From NCBI GenBank assembly GCA_903772945.1, contig CAICTM010001137.1, positions 1 through 36,294 of the forward strand: a stretch of 36,294 nucleotides of DNA, given 5' to 3'. Every line of letters starts with the position of its first letter. Position 1 is the first letter of the stretch. Shown here piece by piece: positions 10,263 through 18,500 of the stretch. Both the position numbers and the translations under genes were made by a program. The stretch comes from Seminavis robusta (taxonomy: Eukaryota > Bacillariophyta > Bacillariophyceae > Naviculales > Naviculaceae). The notes below the pieces were generated by a model, which worked only from the letters and a program-made list of their open reading frames with translations, made no database searches and had not been told where the DNA came from.

Positions 10263-10799
10263 ATGCCATCCCGAGTTCGTTTTGGATCCACCACGGCCGT
10301 GGGCGAAGGCGCCTGCGCCAGCGACGACGATTTGTGGTTTCACAGTGGCACGCTGCAAGAACGATTTTCGAGCGAGTTGGAGGCAGCCGAACGCCAGTTT
10401 GTTTTGACCAAGTCTATTGAAACGGATTGGAGAGGCTTGGAATATCACATGAAAGTCAATGCCAAACGGCCCAAGTTTGCCGCTCTGTACGTCCAAGCCG
10501 TGGTCCAAAAGAGTCTCGCACTGCGGAGTGCCGCATACAGAGGCAAGCGCATCAATGTCGAAAAGAGTCTCCGCCAATTTGCATCCCAACACGCTCACGC
10601 CAATTCCATCATGGCAGCGCAAGTGGCCAAACTCGATCAGCAAGAAGCTTTGAAAGTGCACAATGCTCACAAACAAAGCAAACCATCCACCGCCACTATT
10701 GCTTCCACTCCCGAATCGCCCTGTACTCATCGCAGACGTCCGTTGCCCACAAGAACCGTCTCGCGAGAAGGAACCCGATTCGCAATCATTCCAGTGTAA
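10263..10799 (+). CDS. Unknown small helical basic protein, 178 aa
   Basis: An intronless frame starts at an ATG in good context (ACCATGCC), about 155 bp after a TATA-like box. I do not recognise the family. The N terminus is acidic (ASDDDLWF). Residues about 30-135 are predicted to be largely helical, rich in Ala, Gln, Lys and Arg, with LEAAERQF, DWRGLEYHMK and a VAKLDQQEALK heptad-like run. The C-terminal third is basic and Pro/Thr/Ser-rich (HRRRPLPTRT). There is no signal peptide or membrane helix, so it is probably cytosolic or nuclear. It lies between a dead transposon and a 0.9-kb spacer. Balanced composition and the promoter-like upstream region make it likely to be real, but no function can be assigned. 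Confidence 0.65.
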   Translation: MPSRVRFGSTTAVGEGACASDDDLWFHSGTLQERFSSELEAAERQFVLTKSIETDWRGLEYHMKVNAKRPKFAALYVQAVVQKSLALRSAAYRGKRINVEKSLRQFASQHAHANSIMAAQVAKLDQQEALKVHNAHKQSKPSTATIASTPESPCTHRRRPLPTRTVSREGTRFAIIPV

Positions 10800-11718
10800 C
10801 ACCACGCAATGGAGATTATAACACCCTGTCTGTTCTTTGGCAAAAGAAGAAGAAGACAGTCTGTATCAATATATATTATATAGAGTAGAAGAAAACGTGT
10901 CAATTATATCATATATATATCAGAATGAAAAATGCTTCAATCATAGCTACATATTATCTAGTTAGTTAGGTCGAAACGAATTCAATAGGCTTGGTTAGGT
11001 ATACTATCTGGTGCTGGAACCTCGCTAATAATCACGCTTCCTCGCCTTACCTTGTGCTGACCATAGCCAGCAGTGATGATTGGGCAGAAGAGAAAGCTTG
11101 GCTCCTCCCCTCTACTGGCTAGACAATACCGGTACCGCTGAACGGAGCCATAGAGGACCCATACGGTACACCTCAGATGCACAAATACCGTACTGTAGGA
11201 TGGATGTGCCTCCAACCAGAGAAATAGCTACCGTAGGCCGAAGAATGCAACAGTTTATGCACTGACCGTCTAAAAAAAATTGAACGTCTAATAACGGATT
11301 CAGACGAGATGTGCTTGAGGACTACCCACGAGCTAAGGCTCGGGTATTTCCCACAGTCAAGTCTGCTCACCGGCCACACTGGCCTCCTGAGAGGGTGCGA
11401 CGCCTGTTAGCTATCTAAGGATTTGTACACTGAGGTCGGAGTCATGATTCACCACAAATCACGAGCTCTTTGTTGAAGAGAGTTGGGGTTGGTAAAGAAG
11501 TTTGACCGTCTAGACTATCAATAGATTGCCTGATGTTGCCACAGCACATACCTTCCCTCCATCTCTATCTAGCTAGCTGGAGAATGACTATTGGCTGGCA
11601 TCTGAATAATACAGTAGCAAGCCTTCATGAAACCCCAAGCAACATAATCATTATGTATTCATTACATGTATGCATAGCATGCATGTGTACCGTACATCAT
11701 TGGAAGTGGCTGGAATCA
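10800..11718. other. Spacer
   Basis: I see no gene. There is an AT-rich run (TATATATTATATAG-like, 10870-10920), one TACCGGTACCG at 11127-11137 and one CTAGCTAG near 11566. The motif GACCGTCTA occurs near 11264 and 11502. The right end should contain the 3' UTR of the minus-strand transporter. Confidence 0.5.
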
Positions 11719-13656
11719 TCATTCTGATGTCTCTTGGTCACGTTTGGGAGCCTTTGGCCTATCAGATGCTGGTATTCGCAGTCTTCCGCTGAGGAGGACT
11801 TGACACTTGACATCCATGGAAGGGTCGTCCGAGCTCTCATCGTCCTGACTCCCACTTGTTTCATTCGAGGACGGTGCCATGACATTGTCCTCGGATGGCA
11901 CACTCCCCGCTTCATTGTTCTGGATCGCATTCCCGGTGCGTTGTTTGACAGGACTGTGTTCCACTCCATCATCTTTGGTGTCTGTGGATACCATGGCTTC
12001 AGACAGTTCCCGGGTGTTGTCCGCCACAAACGCATCATTGTCGTCAAGTCCTCGAAACGACAATCGGTTCTTATCATTGCTGTGTACTTCCAGTAGCAAT
12101 TCGTCAAAGGGCGGCGCCATGGAGAAAATGGCAATCGAGATCAAAAAGAAGGAGCCGACCACAATCAATCCAATTCGTTGATCGACGTGTGCTTCGACCA
12201 TCGTCGAAAAGACCAGGGGTGGCAACCACACGAGCAGTTGGGTACAATAGACATAAAATCCAGTGAATTCGGCTTCTTGTCCCCGTGGCACGACAAAACT
12301 ATAAAACAATTGTTGACAGGGATAAAAGCATCCCAAAATGAGTCCCACAGCCAATCCCCAAATGTACGCAATGGGAAAGACATTGTCGGGTGTCAATACC
12401 AGTGCTCCCACAACGACCAATAGAAACATTAATAGCATGGAGACCCGGAGTGCCGTATTGGGATCGGTCCGCAAGGTCAATCCATGAAATATGAGTCCTC
12501 CGGGAACCATGGCGACCAATACGACGCCAAAGAAAATGCCAATGTCATTGCCCCCCATGCCGAGTTGTTCATTCAAAAAGACGACGGCCACGACCGTGAA
12601 TGCATTGGCCGCCGGTTCGGCAAAGAGAATGCCCAATAAAAACCATCGCAGACTGTTGCGATACTCGCGATTGATTTTTTGGGCCGTATTCCAATTTTGC
12701 AAAAATCCTTGCCACAATAGATTTTTTTGGGGCAATAACGACTGCCGTGCTGGAACAATGGGAAGGAGTGTCCATCCCCATTTGAAGGAAACAACAATCC
12801 CGAGGGAATTCATGGCTTGACTGAGACGACCGGTATTGACATCGGTCAGATTGAGTGTTGTGGAAATGGCCACTACCAAAAACAAAAAGGCCGCTTGTGC
12901 CGTGAATTGTACCATGGTAAAGTTGGATGTGAATCGCGTCATTGTGGTTTCATTGTTGACTTGTCGGGCAATATCGGGCAAATAGGCCCATGTGGCCAAT
13001 ACTTGTATCTGATAAAAACATCCCGCCACGGCTTGAAGAATGGCCATGGGGAACCAATTGGAACTGTTGGTGGCAATTTGAATGATTTGAATAATCGTAA
13101 TGAGCAGTGCGGATACGACACCCGTGGTCCATCGATGGGCCGTATAATCGACAATGGCACCGGCAATGGGCATGAGGCAGGCGGCCAGCAATCCGGAAAT
13201 GACGGCAATATTGGTAATCAGTGCGGCCGGAGAAAAGACGCCATAAACACGTTCCTCGCAGTCTTCCACGACTTGTGTTTCTCCTTCGGGCGTAGTTTCC
13301 AGACACCCCACTTGTTCACTCGCCAAATAGATGAGTGCTGTCGACAAGAAGATATTGGACATGACAATGGGACCACGGGCCGTTCCCAACAATGATATCC
13401 CCTTGGCCATGGCCACATTGTCGTAGCCACAGCCGCAGTAACCTCGGGAAGATGCATCATCAGCAGAAACCGGAACACTCGGTTCTTCTTGTGGAGAGTC
13501 ATTCTCATCCTCTTCTTGGGCTGCCACAAACACAATCTCATTCTCTTGGACTGGCACCACGGTAGTCACCTCGACACCCTCGTCATGGTCGACTTGTTGT
13601 TGTTGTTGTTGGACTTGGCTTGCAACGGTCATCACAGAATCGATTCCAGTGCCCAT
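11719..13656 (-). CDS. Major facilitator transporter, Atg22/UMF1-like
   Basis: The first ATG is at 13656, giving 645 residues; the frame upstream opens only at a GTG. The N terminus is cytosolic, with a polyGln run (VQQQQQQVD) and acidic residues. About 12 hydrophobic helices follow in two halves (first helix around SNIFLSTALIYLA; a central loop with WNTAQKINREYRNSLRW). The remaining roughly 130 residues form an acidic Ser-rich cytosolic tail. Helix order, the PIAGAIVDYTAHR loop resembling the MFS helix 2-3 motif, and WAYLPDIA resemble the Atg22-like/UMF1 branch, whose fungal member Atg22 exports amino acids from the vacuole. The protein is longer than the roughly 530-residue fungal one because of the tails. 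The substrate is not deducible. It is divergent from the gene at 14135 across a 478-bp shared upstream region. Confidence 0.8.
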   Translation of the reverse strand: MGTGIDSVMTVASQVQQQQQQVDHDEGVEVTTVVPVQENEIVFVAAQEEDENDSPQEEPSVPVSADDASSRGYCGCGYDNVAMAKGISLLGTARGPIVMSNIFLSTALIYLASEQVGCLETTPEGETQVVEDCEERVYGVFSPAALITNIAVISGLLAACLMPIAGAIVDYTAHRWTTGVVSALLITIIQIIQIATNSSNWFPMAILQAVAGCFYQIQVLATWAYLPDIARQVNNETTMTRFTSNFTMVQFTAQAAFLFLVVAISTTLNLTDVNTGRLSQAMNSLGIVVSFKWGWTLLPIVPARQSLLPQKNLLWQGFLQNWNTAQKINREYRNSLRWFLLGILFAEPAANAFTVVAVVFLNEQLGMGGNDIGIFFGVVLVAMVPGGLIFHGLTLRTDPNTALRVSMLLMFLLVVVGALVLTPDNVFPIAYIWGLAVGLILGCFYPCQQLFYSFVVPRGQEAEFTGFYVYCTQLLVWLPPLVFSTMVEAHVDQRIGLIVVGSFFLISIAIFSMAPPFDELLLEVHSNDKNRLSFRGLDDNDAFVADNTRELSEAMVSTDTKDDGVEHSPVKQRTGNAIQNNEAGSVPSEDNVMAPSSNETSGSQDDESSDDPSMDVKCQVLLSGRLRIPASDRPKAPKRDQETSE

Positions 13657-14134
13657 GGCCGAACAATAAAAATAAAATGCTGGAATAGATCTATGATATC
13701 TGTTCGCCCAATTGACACTTTTGGATTTGGACACTGGTCAAACAAAAGAAATGTCAATGGATACAAGAAGTCTTCCTTCATTCGATGTCCAGTGAAAATC
13801 TTAAACCTTTTTTTAAATTAATAAAAAAGCTTTTGCACTTTTATGAACAGAAGTCAAATTGTGAGCAGACATCAGAGATTTAGAGCTTGATGATGGAGGG
13901 AAAAAGGAAAGATTTAGTGGTTTCTCCCTCCAAGAGAATTGTGACAATGAAGATTATTCAACCGCCACGTCATGCTTTCTCAGAGATTTCAGGAATTTTA
14001 AAATAGAACGGGCACAAGCTCGCCGTTGTTGCACGATATCAGGAGCAGGAGCAGAAGCATCGACCCATCATCGTCGGAAGCACAGAAGAGGTCGAGAGTG
14101 TTGAGAGTGTTGACTATCAAGACTACGGTACCGT
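13657..14134. promoter_or_regulatory. Shared intergenic region of two divergent genes
   Basis: This 478-bp region separates the minus-strand transporter and the plus-strand repeat protein, so it must contain both promoters. It has an AT-rich block (13806-13832), a GAGAGTGTT direct repeat (about 14093-14110), and CGGTACCG at 14126-14133 immediately before the ATG at 14135. No clear TATA box can be assigned to either side. Confidence 0.45.
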
Positions 14135-15211
14135 ATGAGTGAGGGTATCATTATCATGAGAAGAAGTCATCTATGCCTACTATTGTTGGTGGCAGCCCCT
14201 GCAGTTTGCCTCGCCAAATCTTCTTCTTCTGCCTCCCAGAAAAACAATGGCATGATGGCAGTGGAACCGTATTTGGGCGAATGGTGCGCCAAACAATTTC
14301 GACCGCAATTGGCCAATTTTTCGGGTTTTGACATGGCGCGGTTACTGACGCATCATGTCAAGATTGAACCCTTCTTGGGAGAATGGTGTTTTGATCAATT
14401 CCCCCAATATCTCGCCATTCTCGATCGATCTCGATCCTTTTCCGATTTGCAATCCTCGCATATTCCCATTGAACAATTCCTCCGTCACTGGTCGCAACGA
14501 TCACTCGCCAATTTGCAACAGCAGCAACTTGATACAACACAACAAGACGACGACGGTATTCCCACAGTCGCAACGCCCAGTCAAGATGCTGCTATTTTGG
14601 TCGACATTGAACCCTATTTGGGCGAATGGTGTGTCTGGCAATATCCACACCATTTGAAACGCATCGAACACACGGTTTTTCAAGATGTCGCCGAAACCCA
14701 CATTAAATTGGAACCCATCTTGGCACGATGGTGCTTTGCACAATTCCCACAGCAATTGGATGGGTTGAACAATCCACATGTCATTGGGGAAATCTTTCAA
14801 CATCACGAATCTGTGGAAAATCAACTTTTGCAGTGGAGTTTGACCAATATCAATAATATGGCAACCACAACTACAACAGAATCATCGAGTAGTGCGAACA
14901 ATGCCGCCGTGGTCGTACTGTCATTGGCATTGGCGGGGTGTTTTGCGGCGTTGGTGGCCGTGCTGTTTCTGCAGCAGCAGGGTGCTACTAGTTTGCTGCC
15001 ATGGAATAATCAAAATGAAAAGACGACGACAACAAGATCATACAACCGGCGAGCCACCACGCAATGGATTGATGGTGGCGAAGCCAGAAGGTGTGAGGAT
15101 CCAAGTGAAAATGAAGTTGATTCCTCCATTGTACTAGTACAAGAAGGACCAGAAACAGCACCCGAAAGTAGCAGCCACAACGACGAGAGAATCGTGCCAC
15201 CAATCAGTTAG
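14135..15211 (+). CDS. Secretory type I membrane protein with six Trp(-Cys) repeats
   Basis: The frame is 358 residues and intronless. M8 (14156) is an equally likely start because it directly precedes a signal peptide (RRSHLCLLLLVAAPAVCLA). The ectodomain contains six copies of a short motif of the form (I/V/L)EPYLGEWCxxQFPxxL, with the Trp at 50, 84, 119, 165, 199 and 234. Spacings are 34, 35, 46, 34 and 35. The third and sixth copies have WS in place of WC. A membrane helix follows at about 258-279, then a roughly 80-residue hydrophilic Ser/Glu-rich cytosolic tail. I recognise no named domain. A cell-surface or endomembrane protein with four paired-looking Cys is inferred. A copia element sits 119 bp downstream of the stop, so the 3' UTR may be interrupted. 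Confidence 0.75.
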   Translation: MSEGIIIMRRSHLCLLLLVAAPAVCLAKSSSSASQKNNGMMAVEPYLGEWCAKQFRPQLANFSGFDMARLLTHHVKIEPFLGEWCFDQFPQYLAILDRSRSFSDLQSSHIPIEQFLRHWSQRSLANLQQQQLDTTQQDDDGIPTVATPSQDAAILVDIEPYLGEWCVWQYPHHLKRIEHTVFQDVAETHIKLEPILARWCFAQFPQQLDGLNNPHVIGEIFQHHESVENQLLQWSLTNINNMATTTTTESSSSANNAAVVVLSLALAGCFAALVAVLFLQQQGATSLLPWNNQNEKTTTTRSYNRRATTQWIDGGEARRCEDPSENEVDSSIVLVQEGPETAPESSSHNDERIVPPIS

Positions 15212-15325
15212 TTAGTCGAACCAGGAAATCATGGAAGGGAAACAGCCCGGCCAAGAGGATCGGAGGTTGGTAAATTTTTAAAAGGGTTCGTTCGTATGAT
15301 AAATGTACACTACGTAATTTTGCAT

Positions 15326-15330
15326 GTAAC
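15326..15330. repeat. Target-site duplication GTAAC, left copy
   Basis: The five bases directly left of the LTR, GTAAC, are repeated directly right of the other LTR at 20827-20831. This is the size expected for copia integrase. Confidence 0.93.
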
Positions 15331-15482
15331 TGTTGTGCTGATAGGTCTGCCTACAGGATTCCCATCTTTCAGGTAATCAAAGTTAATCTAGAAAGTGGTT
15401 ACAGCTACCTAAAAGCTACCCCATGGTGTCTCCCTCCTGTAGTAGACTGGTATCCAGTAAGAGATAGGGCTCAGGTTCAACA
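15331..15482 (-). repeat. 3' LTR of the copia element
   Basis: This is a 152-bp LTR, matching 20675-20826 base for base by eye. In element orientation it starts TGTTGAACC and ends GCACAACA. It is very short for a copia LTR. No clear TATA box is seen. It contains AGTTAATCTAGAAAG at 15381-15395. Confidence 0.95.
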
Positions 15483-15497
15483 CACTCCTGCGATCAC
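15483..15497 (-). other. Putative polypurine tract
   Basis: In element orientation the bases directly before the 3' LTR read GCAGGAGTG, a short and imperfect purine run at the position where plus-strand priming should start. Confidence 0.35.
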
Positions 15498-15539
15498 TAC
15501 ATTGCTGATCGTGTTGCTGGTGTCATTGTTGTGGCATCA

Positions 15540-18500
15540 TCAGCTCCTGTCGTGATCGCTCGACAAGTTCAGCACAAGTCGACGAAACTCGAGGAACTTG
15601 CTTCCTTGCAATGGCTTCGTGAACACATCCGCGAGCATCTCATCAGTTGGACAAAAGGCGATCGTTACCTCGCCCGACTTCACTCTGTCGGTGATGAAGA
15701 AATACCTGATGTTGATGTGCCTTGTACGACGACCACTCGAGGATCGTCCGTTCTTCTCCAGCAGCATCGCACTCTGGTTGTCCTGGTACAAGCGGTTTTC
15801 CTTCACCCCATAGCCTTGGGCCTGCAGGAAATATCTTGTCCAGATAATCATTGGCATGGAGTCGCTTGCTGCTACTAGCTCTGCCTCGGTTGAGCTCTTC
15901 GTGTTCAGTTTCTGCTTTGTGGAATTCGAAAAGGGACATCCTTTCCCCATCGTCATGGTTGCACCGGTCTGACTTTTCATGTCCGGGTGTACAGCAAAGG
16001 ACGCGTCAACGAACCACTTAATCACGTGCGTATCGTCCGCCTCCAACGTGAGTGGAAGCTCTGGTGTGGCCCTCAGGTATTGAATGACACGCTTGTATTT
16101 CTTGTAGTCATCGTTGTCGGGACCCTTTACTCTCGTGGATAAAAATGCCACGGCCTGTTGCAGATCGGGTCTGGCTCTCTTAGCCAGGAACAACAGCTTA
16201 GCTACCATCCTGTGGAAGTGGTCGCTGTCGGCCTGGTCCAGCATCTCTGGATTTGTCGTATTCACCATGAACAAATGATCGGCCGCGGGACTAGTAGCCT
16301 CACCGACAGTGTCAGTTCTTGCCTCCTCGAGGATGTCCTTCACGTAGTGGTCCATCCTGAATATCACTTTCCCGGGTTGGGAGTAGTCGATCACCATTCC
16401 AAGGTAGTCGTGTATCTTTCCCCTGGTGACCGTCAGTGGAGCTTCCTTTCCATACTTGGCTTCTAGTTGTTCTAGGAGATCGGTCACCACTTTGGCATCC
16501 ACGTGGGAGATCTTGAGGTCGTCCACATGCCATAAGATTGTGCATTGCTTTCCATTGATCATCTTGTTGGCCACACACTCGTCATATGGATTCAACTCGA
16601 ACCCCCACTCGTTGATGAGCGTGTTGGTGAGGTTCTTCCAGAATAGTAGTGCCGCTTGAAGGGTCCCGTACAGGGCCTTTGTCAGCTTCACATACATGAC
16701 GTGCTTGCCCTTTTCCTCATTGATGAATGGCTCATACAGATCCTTGTCGACTTTGGCAAGTAAGAGAGCCAGCGGGCCGGATAGTCTCATATACACAACC
16801 TCGTCCATGTCTGCCTGCATGAATGCTCCTGGGATGTCGCACGTTGCCACATCCCTGCCTTCCTTTGCGTCGATAACACATGACAGGAAGAGTGACTCTG
16901 TGGTCACGGTTGGAGAACTGGTTTCCTCCTTTGTCTTGTATAGCCGCTGTTTCCTTCCGTCGGCGCATCCACGGCCCTTGATCTTCCCGCATCTCTTTTG
17001 CTTGAGGAACATAAGGTACTCCAGTGAATTTTTCTTTTCTTCTCGTGTTAGCATGCTGGCCTTCATTGGCTCTATGACCTTTCGGTCGTGTAGCTGCTGC
17101 ATCTCGGATATCACAGCCTCGGCACCCTTCTCCTTGAAAATCTTGAGTCCTTTTCGGACCTCATATTGTGTCATCACCGTGTGCTCCAAGTGCTCGAGTC
17201 CACAGTGGAGCAGTGCATAGTCACGTGGTGGCTCCATTGTCACGGGTGGTGGCACTCCTGGGCTCTTCGCGGGTTGATCCTGCGTACATGCCATGGTGTA
17301 CTCATCTGGTTGGTTGTTGGCGCCGAACCTGGCCGTCGGCTTTCGCGGACGCAAGCCTGAGCGCTTTCTTTCTCCGTACTGCTGATCCATCTCGTCAGTC
17401 GGATTCGGCTCCAGCATTGGACTGCCGCCTGGCTGTTCAGGCTCCACCGTGCCATGGTCGTCATCTGATCGTGATTGTTCGATCTCAGGTTCGCCGTTAT
17501 CTTCGTCACCGTCGCTTTCGGTGCTGGAGTCACTGATTATTGGGGTATCTACCTCACTTCCGGACTCGCTTTGTTCATCGTCCGCATCATTGTCATGCTC
17601 AGACTCTCCTTCTTCTTCATTGACTGGTGCCAGCACTGCTGGAGCGGGCACTCCTGGGGCCGGCACTCCTGTGCCTTGGTGCCCGTTATCGTCAAGCTCT
17701 TCGTCTTCGGTGGCCGTGTCCCAGTCCAATGTGTCATCGCTGTATGGGTCATACTCTTGGTCGTCATCATAGTCGAAGTCAGCGTCCGTGTCATAATTGT
17801 CATCGTCATCGTCAATTGGGGTACCGTCGCGCCATCCAAAGGCCAGGCCCACTCCTGCTTGGTTACGTTCTGCCAGCTCATGTACCCGGTCAATCACGTC
17901 TTGTGGCATCGGTAGCTCTGTCCATCGTTGCCTGGTGAGTCTTCGTCCGGTCGTGAGGCTCAGGAAATAGTATGATCCTTGTGAGTTGCCTGTTGGTCTG
18001 AGGGCTATCGCCCCAGTAGTTCGTGACTCCATGCTGTTGTCGTGCTCCTCGTGTGTTTGCACGTAGGCTCCAAATAGTGTTTTGCAGTGCTTGTTGTAGT
18101 TTAGCACGTGACCAGAGATCAGTGTCCGTGGGCTGAGAGTGTCTGACACTCCATCAGCTGCCGGGAACATATTTAACCACATGACGCTGCTGCACACTAT
18201 TTCTATGATCATTCTGTTCGGAATACGCTTAAATGGGAGCGTATGCCAGGTGCATCGGGTTCGCTCCTTGATTGTCCTGATGTAGCGTTCAACTTCGGGC
18301 ACATGCTCGTCTTCTGCTACCACATTTAGGTCCATCTTTTGTTCTGTGAGCGCGCTTCGCAGTGGCTCGAATTCCATGTCAGCATTGCAGTGTCGCAGCT
18401 CAAATCCACGACGTAGATACGTAGACTTGACTCGTTTGATCGCGCCAAGGACGGTTGGGTGCTGTCGGTTAGGCAGGAATTCCACGGTTCCAAATTTCAG

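Noticed and set aside
11173..11727. Short frames in the spacer before the transporter
   Set aside because: All are under 70 codons with random-looking composition.
13656..13734. 26-residue longer N terminus of the transporter
   Set aside because: It would need a GTG start; the first ATG is at 13656.
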